DNA from: Patiria pectinifera | Lineage: Eukaryota > Echinodermata > Asteroidea > Valvatida > Asterinidae | Length of the DNA stretch: 64,000 nucleotides | NCBI GenBank assembly: GCA_029964075.1 | Contig: CM057149.1 | Span: forward strand, 22,644,197-22,708,196 | Direction: 5' to 3' | Shown here: in pieces, positions 1 to 15,300 of the stretch | How positions within the stretch are numbered: position 1 is the stretch's first letter | Layout: each line of letters opens with the position of its first letter | Made by a program: the position numbers and the translations under genes | The notes under the pieces: model-generated | What the model saw: only the letters and a program-made list of their open reading frames with translations | What the model was told of the DNA's origin: nothing | Database searches by the model: none

Positions 1-185
1 ACTTTTTTGGGCCTAAGTTACGCAAGTTGACAACATATTTTGTTGATGATTAACTTGCAAAGTCAGATGCTAGTTTTTTTTAGAATGGCTCATCTATGAA
101 CTTCCTCTTCTGAATCAACAAGTGAAGTCATGTTGTTCCTCTTTTAGACCGATAACACAGACTTCTCCTCCACGTCTCTTTGCAG
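1..185. other. KMT2E intron and gene-free intervals of the KMT2E introns
   Basis: This first stretch is intron. In later introns I see nothing definable at 786-1,111, 1,303-2,269, 3,071-4,190, 4,836-5,345, 7,041-8,027, 8,720-9,011, 9,441-10,310 (except a segment at 9,655-9,765 resembling 4,960-5,060), 11,871-12,303, 12,490-13,061, 13,601-13,846, 14,748-15,292, 15,599-16,641, 17,183-17,498, 18,948-19,406, 20,525-20,814, 20,966-21,120, 21,345-21,974 and 22,073-22,583. Confidence 0.6.
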
Positions 186-373
186 CAACTTTGAGCATGA
201 CGATGGCTACATGATCTGCTGTGACCATTGCTGTGTGTGGCAGCATGTGGACTGCATGGGCCTGGAGAGGGACAACATCCCAGAGACGTTCTATTGTGAG
301 AAGTGCCAGCCACGTGAGGTGGACAGGCAGCGAGCCGTTGCACTCCAGAGCAAGAAACGTGCAGTCATGTCGG
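186..373 (+). CDS. KMT2E: KMT2E exon encoding most of the PHD finger
   Basis: The exon reads [20 protein letters not shown], then YCEKCQPR, which are the distal zinc ligands and the Trp of a PHD finger. In KMT2E this finger reads methylated histone H3K4. The first Cys pair must lie in an exon before the window. I placed the acceptor at 185 (a pyrimidine tract ending in tttgcag) rather than the TAG at 147, because the longer version adds residues that do not look like a PHD. The exon ends at GTAAGA with one base of a split codon, which exon 2 completes to give [15 protein letters not shown], as in vertebrate KMT2E. Confidence 0.93.
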
Positions 374-3300
374 GTAAGATCATCAGCACCAAATGCCCCC
401 TTCGCTTCAGTCACAGGGCACAATATAGGGCTACCGTCCAAATCGAAGCGATCATTCGGAGGAAGAAATGGCAAATAACTCTCTGGGTTGTGCATAAAAT
501 GGTGTCATTTTAAATAATGGGGTTATTGAGTTTACAGCACAAAAATTGCTTACAGTCCTTTTTTTTCCTACCGTAACCCTAACGATACCCAACCAGCCAA
601 AGTCCAACACCAGAGTTTGTTGGAATCTGTTAGGATGAGTACTGCACTAGTAAACTGACTGTGCTTTACATGGGATTAGGCACACCATAATAAACAGAGT
701 CCAGCTGTTTATGCGCACAGTTTTCCATATGGTGTTGGGATTTGCAAGGATGAGGAAGGTTCCTAGTAAATCACCCTAGGGAGTTTGGATGAACTTACAA
801 TATATGCAATTTTTAAAGGATTTTTTAGATGTAGAAGCAAAGGATTGTTTAGGTTATAAAGGCCGACGAACAAAAATTCCTTTTACATACAAACGTACTG
901 ATAACATTTGCTAATAAAAAGTAAGATTGTATTGTGTCAGTTATGCCAAGGAAAGATGTGAAACACACAGTGATGGAGGTCGTACAAATGAACAAAGTGA
1001 AACAGAAATATAATTTGTGAGAATAGATAGTTATTTAATGTGTGTTGTTAACATGTGCTTCCTGAGACCACATCAGTGACCTACAGTCAATGACTGTTGA
1101 TTTTACCACAGACGACTCGTCCAGTGAAAGTGGCGATGAAGTTCCAAACATGTCAGTGGGCTCTGCAGCGACATACACAGCGATATCCAACTCCCCTACA
1201 AGCCTGACACTGACCACGCACAACAAACACAAAAAGATGAAGAAAAAGAAGAAGAAAAGATGCAAGGAGAAGGAAGAGGACAAACATCATAAAAAGAGAA
1301 AGGTAAGAAAGAACTGATATGAAAAGTAACTTTATCATTTTTTGCTGAATCCAGCACTATCCTATGTAACTTTACTGGTTTTTGTTGATCTTTGCAATGA
1401 ACAATCGGACATTTTTGTAAGCCCTTGTATTCAGATTGCCACACAAAACTCTGAGGAGACAATGAGTGAATGAATCATTCTATATAAAGTAACACCATTG
1501 TAACTACACTTTGTAGAAAATATAGGTCGGAAATAGACAATGTTTCCAAAATTTTCCTATACTTTCAGGTCCTGGTCCATCCCTGCAGTAACTTTCTGAT
1601 GAAACTGTACAATTTTGTTAGTAACCTGTCCAGTATTGCTCTTGATTATGCCAGTTTGTTACATGCTGGGGATATGAGAGCTTATGATAATATGGGTTTT
1701 GATGAATAAATTGCAGATAACTGGCATGATTCCATACATGTGGCTTTTCTGGGAAATATGGCAGCCCCGTCTGGCTTGTGAAACAGGATGTAAATATCCC
1801 ATTGAGTACAGAGGTGAAAGACCATTCTGAAAGCGCTAGTAGAAACAGTAACCACTAGTAACATCCAATACGACTTCAGTGGTTCAGATTATGCCTTAAG
1901 CGCATGCATGGAATAAACACTGGGTGCTTTGTGTTTTGTGAAATGCCACAATACCACAAGGATATTGACCTGAAGTGGCAGTCCACAAAACTGTGGCATT
2001 TGACATGTTTGATAGACAATACCATTCAAATTATATGAATAACCTTGCATCATGGATGTTAGTCTTCGTCTACATGAGAAGGCTCACTTTTTTGCCTTTT
2101 TTTTTTAGTATGCTATCTGGACATTTGGTATATCGAATATTCAGTATCGATCGAATATCGATCGACTATTTGGTATTTTCTGCACAGCTCTATTAAAAAC
2201 TTATGCAAGTGTTGCGTGAATTTATTTCTCAACCCTTAAAACAGACATGTAGCCCATTTATATGCATAGTAGAGGGCAAGTCAAAAAAAGCTGAACCCAA
2301 AGCCCCAAAAATCATATTTCATTTAAAAAAAAATTTGTAGCACCAAACATATCATGACTAGAAATCCAACTTCATAAGCTACTTTTAGATGAAAAAAATT
2401 ACTGAAATTGCTCAATAACCTCTTTCGTCCAAAAAGGCGATTTCAGGAATCGTCACAATTGTCTTCAAACATCACCAGCGATAAAACCTCAGTTTAAAAG
2501 TTCAAATTATTCAACAAAGTCCTTTTGAAGGCCCGTCTTTTAAAAAAAGTGGATTTAATCAATCATATTGTTTGCTTAACCAGGGTTGTTAATAAAGATA
2601 TTGTGTACTACAGTTGTTAACAGTTTTTCTGTGTCATTTTCTTTGTCGTTCCAAACAGTCAGAATACACAATAAACTGCTTTTTTTGGATGAAAGAGGTT
2701 TAAGGGTCATTGCGTTTAAATGGTGATATTCTTTGAATGGATTGAGCAATTTCAGTAATTTTTTCCATCTAAAAGTAGCTTATGAAATTGGCGTTCCGGT
2801 CATTATTGTGTTTGGTACTACATATTTTTTTAAATATGAATTTCATTTTTGGGGTTTGGGTTCCGCTTTTTTTTTACTCACCCTGTATCTTTGTATATGT
2901 TTTTATATCTACCTTCCAATGAAACAAACTCCCAACCTGTGTGTGTTTTTCGTCTGCTGTGCATCACAGAAGCACCACAGCAAAAAGTGCAACAAGTCTG
3001 AGGATATCACCGCTCCAATGGAACTTGACATCATGGACGAGGAGGCCCTGCCAGCGTGGGATGATTCAGAGTGAGTCACTGGCTAATTGCAGGCCAGGCT
3101 ATATCCACCCAGCTAACTAGTCCTTTGAATGTATTCACTAAGCCCTGAAATATCTCATGCTCTCGTGAGTGCAATTGATGTAGTTCCTGAACACCTGTTG
3201 CAGGGATTGTTGCCTTTTTTTCCCAGTTTGGTTTTTCTTTTTTGCTTTTTCTAGTTGGGGAGGGGGTTACATTTAAATTCTGAACAGATGGAAGCATGTT

Positions 3301-6300
3301 TTATTTTGTGAAGTTACATTTTTTTTAGGGGGGTCTTTTTGATAGAATTTTTACTTAAACATTTGATGCCTTTCGTGTATCTGATCTTAGTGCACAAGCA
3401 CTGAAGAGGATGACTAAAATGAAAATAATTGAGTGTTCAAAAGCGGTTTATACGTGGTCACTATACATTTGTCTTCTGGGTTTAAATTTAACTATGGTAT
3501 TTTGTACCCTGGCAAATGTTAGGTGCCATTTGCCTCTTTGGTATTGTTATATAAATTTTACAACTCCTTTGTGTGACAGGGAAGTAATATTCAGATTTAA
3601 GCTAATGGACGGCATTTCCAAAAAAATTGTTTCTGCCTATTCCAGGGATTACAATACAACAAACCTTAAGCAGGTTATTACAAAAACTAACTTGTCAAAA
3701 TGTCAGCTCAGTAGATATACTTGAAGAGAAAACTGTGAGAATGCATCTTCTTTTCGCAATGCAAAGCATAGGTTTCCATTGTAATCCCGATGGTTAAGCC
3801 TTACCATTGCAAAGAAATGATGGCAATTCCTCTTTTCTCAAAAATGACCGAAGGTGCAGTGATTTCACAGGATGCGTGACATATGATTTCTCGACACTTT
3901 CAATATTGAATGTTTGCAAATGGTGCCCATTACCTTTTAATACAACTCTTTTTTACACAAAGACAGAATTTTTGCTTGGTTTCCAATGTTTGTTTGTGAA
4001 TTCCAATGCTTCGTTCATTGATGCTTGTCTGTGTTGACATGCGTGCAGATCCGGGTTGACACACGCACATCCCGGGGTACACTACCTACCTTGTGCGCAG
4101 CGTCTTTCCTAGATGTGTGCCACAAAGCAGCAGGGACAAAAGTATCCAAAGATAGTGAGATTGAGCAAAGCGATGTACTCTGGGTTCATAGAGTTCATAC
4201 AGTACCGAAGTGTTTGGCGTATTCTGGATTATGTGCATATTTTAAGCGTGTGAGGACATCAGCGCGCAAACCAGTGCGTGAACTAGAGCAAAGGCACATG
4301 TTCGTAACATTGAGTTCACCAACTGGTTCTTCTCAGAACCACTCAACTCACAAAGAGATATCATTCACATGGTGCTACCGCAAACCTCCGATTCATTGAT
4401 CATGTCCACCCATGCGAACCCTTAAATCTCATTCTAGGATAATGTTTTCAATCTTGAAATCAAATTGAGATGTAACTAATGATTACCTGTCGAAAGTGTT
4501 GCATTGACGCGTTGACAACTTGAATATATACCTTGTCGTTTCAGGGCAACACATGACAGGTACGAGGAGGCAGTCTGCAACCAGTATAGCGCAGATATTC
4601 AACACATCATTTCATCCCAGGCGAAAGGCCCGAAACCAGACCCATCACCATTTGTCATCACCGGCCTACCTCTGCCGTCCAATCCTTTGGTGAACCTGAG
4701 TAGATTTGGGAGGAGTGCATCCAGTGTAGGGATCGCTGCCTCAGAGAACCTGCGAAGCAACGACTGCATCGTTGAGTACTGGGGCAAGGTGATGCTGAAG
4801 GAACAGTTGGAGGGAGACAAGACATTCTTCAAGCGGTGAGTCTACATCCTTGCAAATCTCAAAGCATTTCACATGATTGCCCTGGAAACAAGTTAAGCTT
4901 TTAAAGATGTTCTGGATGTGTTTGTCAGGAATTGGGCTGACAATTAAAACCTTCCCTAGTTGTGTCCTGCTGCAGTTGGTGACCACAGACTCTGAGGCAG
5001 TTTGGCCTTGTATTTTTGACACAATGGCTCTTGCTACACTGAGCAGGCATGTCATTTTGGCAAATTCATCTACCCCATCACAGCAGTCATATTAAATCAA
5101 GTAACAGTTACAATGATTAAGAATTCCTTTGTTTTAGCCATGCTTTGACTGGAGGTGATGGTTATGCCAGCTGTACCTACCAGTGACAATGAATGTAATC
5201 TGACTGGATTTTTTGACTAGCCTGTGTGGCAGAGGAAGTGGAAGAAATAAGTGACTGTGTCTGATTAAACAATAGGAAGATTAATTGATGGGACTGACAA
5301 GCATAGTTCAAATACCACAAGCAAAAGAGTTCTGGCAAAATATTTTACCCTAACCCTACTCGATCCGCCAAAATCAGTGAGGCGCTTTTGGACGTTTTTG
5401 AAAGATTGAGGCAGTGGTTATTCCTCCATTGAACAAAATCATGAAATAACGGATGATTTTTGAGGATTGCGGCAGTATCTACTTTTTTATGTGGAGACAT
5501 CCGGAGGTTTTTGTAGGATTGAGGATGTATAGAAGCCAAAAGGGCCTAGGGATTGGGAAAAGAAACCAAAAATGAATTTAAAACTTATCGTCGAAAATCT
5601 TGTTTCTTTTTTCCGTAGGCATTACCCGTTTGTGTTGTTCTACTCCAAATTCAACAACGTGGATATCTGTGTGGATGCACGGAACTACGGCAACGTGGCG
5701 CGTTTTGTGAGGAGATCCTGTTCCCCCAACGCTGAGGTGCGGCACTACGTTGCGAACAATGTGCTCCACTTCTGTTTGTTTGCCCTGCTCAGTATTCCAA
5801 AGAAGACGGAGGTTACAATTGGGTTCGACTTCAGTTACATGGATTGGTGAGTCAAGACATACTTGATCCTATTCAGTACTTTGCACATAGAGTTAGCACC
5901 CACTTTTCAAAATAATTTGAGGTATTAACCCTAACCCCTTGGGTATATTTACTAGAAAGTATCCTGAATCCGCCAAAATCCATCAATTTTGCCATGCAAA
6001 AACATTTTGGTGGCCAGTGAGTCCATCAGAATCCACCAGTTAGCCGGGAGTAAATCTGTTGAGATCCTGAATCCATCACAGTCCCCCAACTGCTCAATAT
6101 GGAGGTATCCTGAATCCATCAAAATCCTACAGTACCACTAGGCTTCATGTCCTGAATCCATCAAAATCCCCCGAAACAAGGGTGTGGATTTTGATGGATT
6201 CAGTTACGTTAGGGTTAAAATACACACCCAGACCCTCTGACATTCTATTGTGTGTTGAAGCAGGTGGACTTTGTTGCACATCACTGCTCTTAGTGCTCTG

Positions 6301-9300
6301 CTTTGTGCAGTGACACTCAATCAGTACAGTACCTTCAGGGTTCCCACAGTCACGGAAACATCCAGAAAAATCCTGGAAAAGTCATGGAAGTTTGTTGTTT
6401 TACAAGGAAACATGGAAAATTGATATTCCAATGAGAAAAGCCTGCTCTTCCCATACTAGATCAGGGGTGTGAAATCTCAGCTTTAAAGCTGATTTCAGCT
6501 TTTTTTGTTTTGGATTTCAGCTTTTTTCCCTCACTTGCTATGTACAAAAGTATAGGAGATTGTCAAAGTCCAGCTTTTTTTACACCTTTTTCAGCTGTTT
6601 TCAGCTATTTTTATCAGCAGTCACTCACACCCCTGCTTGATGATGCGTAATAGTTGGCTACTGCAATCTTCCAATTTGATTCCAGTGCATGTAGGCTCTG
6701 TACATGTTCCATGTTCAACGCACAGTTGTGATGCTTTTGTGGTGGTCAGTGGTCTTGTGTACATAACCGGAAGGCCGAAAGGCGGGCTGACAGGCTGATC
6801 GTGAGCCTAACTAACATAGCAATGCTGCCAACACAATAGCTGATTTTAATGAGCTGTGGCTAGGGCTTTCGCGCCGCAGAGCGCTGGGCTCACTGAGGAT
6901 ATCGGCAAGGCAACAAACGCCACAAAGGCACCGCTAGACGCTGGACTTAATATTCTAAAACAATGAAGGAATTGGGCATGAAAGCTCTAATTTTGTCCAG
7001 GAAAACTCGTGGAAAATCATATAGGCAATTCCATGGTAACTTGTTTTGAGTTTTAATAAAAGGAAGTCTTCCTTCTACTCTGTACTGTTATTCCATAAAG
7101 TCAAAGCATTTAGGGTGGATTTTTCTCATAGAAGATCCCTGGAAGTTCAGTGACTGAACTACAAAAAAGAGGTCAACAAAATACTTTTCTTTTTGTTTGG
7201 CAATAAGTTATTATCAGTAACTCGCTTTACAAAAAAAAGGATGTGGCAAAGATTTAAATACCTTGCATTTGAAAGTTTCTTCATACTGTGCACTGTTGGA
7301 AGAATCTCTTCACTGCCCTTACATCATTAGGCTGTAAGTCATATACTGCCATAGCAATTATTTAAAAAAATAATCATAAAATTTTCTAGGGATATATTTC
7401 GGTTTCTCGTATTATGGTATCTCATGTTATATTTTTTCCGCCCGTACAGAATAAAATGTACATAAGAAACGAATAATCAAACAAAAATCTCTTTTGACAT
7501 AGAATGTTAATCTTTCTCTCTGCCTTAAAAACAAAAACTCTCAATAACACTTGTATTTTGCAATGGCTACCTAAAATCGGTAATATTTGCCCAAAACACC
7601 CGCCCCATTTTTTGGAGCAAAAATGCATTAGAACATATTCCACTGCCACACCACTCAAAGAACAGATCTTGTCCCCTTTAATTTCAAGCCACTTGATGAC
7701 TCATTTGCATGTGAATAGTGTGTTTCAAATTCTGGTCTGAAAGTAAATAAATTAAGAATGCAAAACAGGAAATGTGGATATGTGGTTAATTTAAGAGGTC
7801 TCACTATCAAAGAAAACAGTACTAATCATACTTTGAATATTTCTAGCCTTTGTAATTTGACCTTCAATTGTCCGAAATTTGATTTCAGTTTTGCTGTAGT
7901 CATTTGTCAAGTTTCGATTCAAATAGCCGTTTCCGATTTTGAGCTGCACATGTACATTTGCAATCCTTGAACCCAAAGCGAATATCTCTAATTCATTTTA
8001 TATGATGTAATTGATCTTTTGCTTTTATTAACCCTAACTGCCTCTGGCATTTTTGCTAAGATGCAACTTTAATCCTGTGAAATCCTCCAACTGCCTCCAT
8101 TTCAAAATTGCATACTGCCTCAATCCTCCAAAATCATTCGTAATAATATTTCTTGAACGTGGTCCTTGGAGGTGTGACCACTGCCTCAATCCTGCAAAAT
8201 CCTCCAGCAATCACTCTCAATATGCTGAGGCAGAGCCAGTGACATCCTGGAGTAGTGCGGAGGATTTCAAGTATAATCTAGGCCTAACTTTATGCATAGC
8301 TGAGCATAAACAACACAAGGTCCGGCCTAAGACTTTGACACAGTGCATTCTCCAAAATCAGCCACACGTTTTTGCCTTATAGCCTCAATCCTGCAAAATC
8401 CTCCACTTTGCAAAGATGATTTTGGGGGATTTGGGAAGGTTAAGGTTAATTTTTATCATACTTTTGTATGTATGTAAAAAAAACTTGATTTTCCATCCTC
8501 AATTTTTGGAACAGTTCCTACCCAGTGCACTGTGCGTGTTCAAAGAAAAACTGCATAGTGAAGCGTCACTTCAGGAAGCAGAACAGCCAGATCACGCCGG
8601 CCAAGACACCCATCATCAACCATCTACAGGACAGCTCCTCACTGTCTGTCAGCTCAAACCTCAGCAAGAAGAGAACGGTGTCTCCTCTAAGGGTCTCGCT
8701 CTCTGCTCATAATGCACAGGTAGCTTATGGACTAATTCGACGACAGCCATTTTCTGAACACAATTTAAAAAACCCAATTTAAACAAAATTGGTTTATTGG
8801 TGTTAAACAAATAGCAGCTAATTGAACTGAAGTGGTTGACGTCAACATTTTTCACATACTGTTTCAACTTTTTATTCATTCACTTCCAGTGAATTTTCAA
8901 AAACAAAACTTAAATTTGAAAGTGCCACATGTCATTTGAAGATAATCAATAACTTAGAAGTACAGCCATTTTTTTTGTGAATAACCGGAGAAAGTTTCTT
9001 TCTGGATGCAGAATCAAGCCCAGCCTCTGCCAACCACCAACGGTGATGAGTCCTCGCACCTCACCCCAAGCAACCCAGAAACCTCCCCAGCCCGTCCCAC
9101 AAACAGCGACATCTCCGCAGAGGTTGAAACAGAAGGATCGGAAGAGAACCGCGCCGAGACCAAGCTGGCCCCGGAAGCCGCCAAGAAAATGACGCGAGAA
9201 GAGCGCAAGATGGAGGCCATCCTTCAAGCCTTCGCTCGGATGGAGAAGACAGAGAAGCGACGGAAGGAAGCTCTTGAGAGGACAGCTGGCAACAAGGCAG

Positions 9301-12300
9301 CCGTAGTACCAGTTATGGCTACCAGCATGCCTTCTACAGAGGCTAACTCTGGAGCAAAAACCCCTACAAAGCAATCAGAAGAGAAACAGGTGGAAACGGA
9401 AGATGCAGGCTTTATGGAAGAAGATTCCGTGGGAAAAGCAGTGAGTTTTACATAACCTTAATCCCTTACTGTGTCAGGATCCTATCAAATACCACAGCTG
9501 GCATCAATCTTGTGGTTATTATGGCTATTTGGCCTTAACCCTAAGAAACACAGTACATCAGGTGTAAAAGTCTATTGGACCTTGCTGCATTAGGCTATCA
9601 ACACCATTGCATAAATGGCCCGTTCTGAAATACTGAGGGCTAGTCCCATTGAACAATACCACAGTTGTATTATGCTGCAGTTGGTGACCAGAAACTCTGA
9701 GCCATTTTGGCCTTGATATTTTTTGATCCTCGCTACGCTGAGCAGGCTTGTCTTTTTGACAGGTGTTGCATGCTGCTGCGTTTAGCAGGGTTTCTAGGCA
9801 ATATATCGTGGAGGGTAAGGGTTTTGCAAACATGTAGGGTGCACTGGCCATTCTGAAGGATTAAAGGGGAACCAAGGCCATTTTTAGGTCTTTAGGGACA
9901 CCTGGAGAAAGGCTAAATTGTACCAAAAGTACATGTATCCTTTATCCCTAGTGTGCAAGAACACAGAGTGTGATTGAATATGATTGAGAAGAGTATGACA
10001 AGTTGAATTTGTTTAAATTTCATGTGGTCTCAGGTGCTTTTAACACTTTGCTTTGATGGTTTCCCATGATTTGATATGGCAGGCAGAGTTGACATATTGT
10101 AGCAAACGGGGTGAGGGTCAACACTCAAATATAGAAAAATTCTCCCAACAAAAACGGCTAAAAATGTTAGCATGTCAGAACTGTTGGAGTTGATCTGGAA
10201 TCGTACATACTGATTTCATGAGAAAAATCCTTATATGTAAGTAATGAATACAACCAAATGAGCAAGGTCAAAGGGAGCACATTATAATTGTTGCACTTGT
10301 TATTTTGCAGGACTGCCTTCCCAGTGCAACCCCAGATGAAGTAGCATCAGTGGAGGTGATAGCCTTGGATTCAGCCGCTACCCCCACTGAAGCGTGTACT
10401 ACATCTGCAGTGAACACATCATCTGTTAATACCATGCCTGCTGTCACCACAAGACCAAAAGGGTTCAAAGGGTGAGCGACTTTTTATTGTAAAGGAAATC
10501 TTTGACTTATATATATTACTGCCCCTATTGTTAATTGACCTATCGCCATTTGCGAGTTAGCCACGCCCCTTAGACATTCCTAGGGAGTTTTTGTACACTA
10601 AGTTTTGTTTGTATCAGATTTTGCCCGTTACGCGTCCATTGTATATCGTGTAATTTGGTAATATTTTACAAGCTCAGCTGCGTTGACGCGATTCCACTGC
10701 GATTGGTCAATTGGTGTGAGAATTGGTGTTAGAAGCAAATAGAGAAATACTTTGCAAGCAAAGAAATCTTCAGAGCTGAAATGGGAAAAAATGTAGTATC
10801 CAGACGCCAGTTCAGCAGTTGTGCACAAAGTCTATGGAGAGTCAAGAACATTTTCACAAAGTATTTCCTAACAAAATTGGAAATGTTTCTCAATCCCAGA
10901 TTCATGTCTTTTCAACATTTTTGCAGTGACTGACCTTTATTGAGATAATATGTGAAGGAAAAAAGTGATGTCCGGTAGCAACTTTCTTTCCCTGAAATGT
11001 AATCATTGTGACTAATTTTTCAATGTCCTTTGAAGTGATCAGTAATGTTGTTTTTCAAAGGCTGTCTCAGCATTGTGTTGAATTTCTGTTTGGGAAAATG
11101 AAAGTAAGCGTTACATTCCTCTTTTATTATAAACTGAAAAGCCTTGAAAATTATAGATGAGATTCCTTTTGTTCAGCAACAAATGCAAGCTGCATGCATC
11201 AAAGAAGATTAAATCTATTTCATTGCACCAATCTTGGGAAAAGCGGATAAGAACACTTTTCATTGAGCTATTTCACAAGAGGGTTGTTCTGTTCTTCGTT
11301 ACAGCCGCAAAAGGAAAGGAGCAAGACGCCGCAGCCGTGTCAACAGCGGGGCATCCACCGTCTCGGTGGACTTCTCGTCCCACGATGAGGAGTCCAATCC
11401 CCCCACGTGTCCCCTGTCTACCAGCCTTCCTGCGGTCTCATTGCCATCCAATCCCGCCCCATTGCTCATCCAGACGGTATTCAGTCCCAGTCAAGGGACC
11501 GACCAGCAAGGGATGGCATCACCGGTCCCAGCCTGCAGCAAACATTTCAAGTTTCCAAAGACCAAAAAGGTGAGGACAGTTGAAACGCCTATCTGGATGT
11601 TGGTCAGACTGCGCAGGCATATGCGTCACTGAAGCACTCGCGTTGCCCTAGCATATATCTCGGTTTTGTGGGCGAGTCCATCTCAAGCCCATCCAGTTAA
11701 AAGTAAATCACAAGTCCTTTCACAAGTCCAGTCACCAGTAACAGGAGGAACAATAACAAAGGAATAATTTGAATAGCTTGCGACTTGATTTGAAACCGGA
11801 AGACTTGTGATTGACTTTTGAGGACTTTGAAAGACTAGCGACAGACTCAACTACAACATTGATGTATCTGTGTACAGTTCAAGATACCATACCTGCTTCA
11901 CATTTTGGTCCGATATTCCAGTCATTAGGGCCACCGATTTCAAACAATCTTGTTTTACTGGCCATTTCCATCATATTAGGGAAGAAGTAAGAAATTAAAC
12001 AAACAGTAACTCAAGGTTGAACCCAGAGATACTCTATAAAACCTAATAGTTTTTGCCTGTTTAATGTTGTATTCTCCCCTAAAGAATCAATTAAGAAATG
12101 TAGCTTTCTGAGTTTTATTTTTCAAAAATAAAGCAAACAGATATTTTTGTTTATTTATGATTGAACATTATTCTAAGCCATTGAAAGGTATTGGCAACCT
12201 GTCCCTATAATACAAACGAGCAGGGTTTTTGTTTGTTTGTTTGTTTGGTTGTTTTGTTTGTTTTTGTTTTATTTAATTTTATTTTCTGACCTTCATCCTA

Positions 12301-15300
12301 CAGTTCTTCATGAATGAGTGGTTGAATGAGAAGGCGCAGGAAGCCTCAGCCACCAAGCCTCTGACCATCAAGACGGAGCCAGCCGACATCATCTCCCCCA
12401 GCCACTCCTCACCGGGCTCTGTCTTGCACCTCAACACCAGCAGAGAGCCCAGGGGAAATCTGGAAGCCAGCTTTGGCTCAGCCAAAAAGGTTGGTTGGTT
12501 TCTGACTTGCAAGAATCGTCATTCAAGAATTAAACTGCACAGAATTTAGTTTCCTTTTGTCAAAGTTCTGACAGAGTCAGTCTGTTGATTATAAATCTGT
12601 GATGACGTTTACGCTCAGAATGTTTAATTCCAATAATGGGTAATTAACAGGGGCATGGCTAGACCAATTTGGTTGGGGAGGGTGACAACAAATTTGCCGA
12701 CTGACCCTATGTTCTGGAAGGCAATCAGGATATTTTTTTTTCTGGTCACCCGAAAACTGCAAATTCAAAATTAGAGCGGGCACCATCTGACTATGGCAAT
12801 GTGCTGTTTAAAGCAGACGATCTTGGACACTATCAGACAATAGCTGACGCTCTTCTGCATGATATATTTTGCCCACATGTGACACAGCACCTGCGCTTTT
12901 GCAGACAGGACGACAATTCTAATGAAGTATGCCATTTGGCATCCACTCAAGTTTGCATTTGAGGGGATACACCTTTTTGGATACTACTGTTTGAAAACCT
13001 CTATGTTAAAAGCTTTTCATTTTGATACAATATTTTCTGACCCCGTGTTTTCCTTTGGCAGAGATGGCTTCGGCAGGCCATGAGTGAGAGTAACGGACCA
13101 GGCCCCAAGACCCAGACCAGCAGTAGTAATAACAGCGGTTCCGAGTCGCCCCTCTGTAATGGCACGCTGAGCCCCAACCCTGCCAGCTATCCAGTCAGTC
13201 CCGCTCTCTCACCCAACACCAGCGCCTCAAATGGTACGCTTAGCATTTCATTGCTTAGAATTTCACTTTGTGGTTTGACAGCCAGAGTTTTCAATGGAAT
13301 GGCGAAAGCCCATGCTCAGAAAAGTATTTGCATCATTTTGCCGTGGAAACGTTTGTTTTTTAGTGAAATTGGGATCTGGAAAAAGAAGCCCTGGTGTGCA
13401 TATTGATTTTAGTCTTATTGATTTCAGTTAGATTGATATTTTTAGTAATATTTTCAAACCAGATATGTGAAAAACACATTGCTTTGTTGATAATAATAAT
13501 GGGCATTTATAAAGCGCAAGCATGCCCACTGTGAGGTGCTCAAGGTGCTATACATATACAAAAAAAGCAATAACAAAAATTAAGTAAACAAAATCAATAT
13601 GAATTAATGAACAAATAACATTGCATGTGCTGTCAAATAGGAGGTAGTATCTGATTAATCTTAACTAAAATAAATGAATGTAGCACTAGTAATAAAAAAC
13701 GGGGGTTATAATCTTGAAATTGATGCAAGGTTTTATTTTACACCACTTTTTGAGGTATTGAAGTTGTGTCCTTGAGTTTCAACTTCTGTGATATTTTTGT
13801 GCCATTCTCATCTATGTTTCCATCACAATTGTCAATGCAAACGTAGACATGATGACGCCACTGAAGAAGCGCATGCTGCGTCATTCTATCGCCGAGGAGC
13901 GACTGACCACAACCCCACCCCCTGCTGCGGCCCAGATAGAAGACAAGCTCCATCCTCACAGGACTTCCACGGCAGAGGAGGACGCGCTGGCAGCTACCAC
14001 TGGCAATGGTCCTGAACCTAGCACAGTGGACACGCCACGCAAACCAGAAAGTGGTGTCGGTAGTTTACCGGGATTGATAGGACCCTCTGCCCAAGGACAA
14101 ACTGAGGTAGGTTGAAAAGGACAAATCCAGGCTTCTAAATAGCTTTTGGGTAAAATATTTTTGGGTTTAGGTCCGACTCGTGTATTTTGTGAAGGTATAG
14201 ACCACGGTACCACTGTACACTTATGGAGGTCCCCTTCAATGGCAAAGTCATTGTGCCAGCTATTAACCCTAACCTCCTGGACCCTTTTTGCTAGGAACCA
14301 TCCTCAATCCTTCAAAATCCTGCAACACTTTGCACTTATGTTCAAATGAAGGATACCCAGCGCCTCAATCCTTCAAAATCCTCCGACAGTCCTTTCTCTC
14401 AAAATGCATTCATCCCAATCCTACGAAATCCTCCTGTTCTTCAAACACCATTCCTCAATCCACCAAAATCCTCATGAGCTTCAACGCCATTCATCCTCAA
14501 TCCTGTAAAACCTCCATGAGGATTGAGGAGGATTGAGGAGGGTTAGGGTCAAATTAATTGATCATGTGGTGTTTGCTGTTTACAGTAGCTGGCACAATGC
14601 TGTAATCGTTGAAAGGGGTTCCGTGAATGAACATCGATAGCGTGCACGGAATGGCTTAGACAATTCATCGGGTGCACCACGAAGTGACGGATTGCCCGTA
14701 GACTTTGTGCACACAATACGTCACTTCGTGGTGCGACCGACGAATTGTGCAGTACAGACATATTTAGTGTGTTACAGAAGAAGGCCTCATGGCAAAAAAA
14801 GAGCTACTTGCTTAAAAGTGGCGTGTGAAAATATCTCTCTCTGTCCACATAATCCTTAAAACAATTGAGAACTACCAGACCTACCACTAGTTCAAGGCAG
14901 GTTTGCAATTCTATTTCTGTCAGTTTGGGGTAGTTTGAGTTTATTGAGTCCTGGGTTAATCTCCATGATGAGTTAACGCTATCCGGTTCGTTAGTGTCAC
15001 GTCACTTCAGTTAAAACCATGCCCACTCCACATTAAGTAGCATTGGAACCATTGGAACCGGAAGCTAACGCAGCTTGAGTGTTTATCCAATGGGCACTAG
15101 TAATCAGTAGTGTGCGCGCGTGTGTATAACGAAGTCACTAACGAGCCGGATACAGTTATCATGAACATGAGCAGGGTTGTCGTGAGCAGTCAGATGTTAT
15201 CCAATTCCAGACTGCCCATCACAGGGTGTGTGGTGTGCAGTGATACTCACATGTGCTTATCACCTCCACCCCCTCCTCCTCCCCTTTTCTAGCCTCTTGT

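Noticed and set aside
145-185. Upstream start of the PHD exon at the TAG at 147
   Set aside because: It would add [13 protein letters not shown] before the PHD core, which does not fit the CxC start of the family; the tttgcag acceptor at 185 fits better.
2733-3074. A 113-residue membrane protein frame
   Set aside because: The first part is the arm of a palindromic MITE; only the end (from 2,970) is real, as KMT2E exon 3.
5925-6217. Interstitial telomere repeat
   Set aside because: Only one or two TAACCC units occur, always at the inverted ends of a defined element; no array is present.
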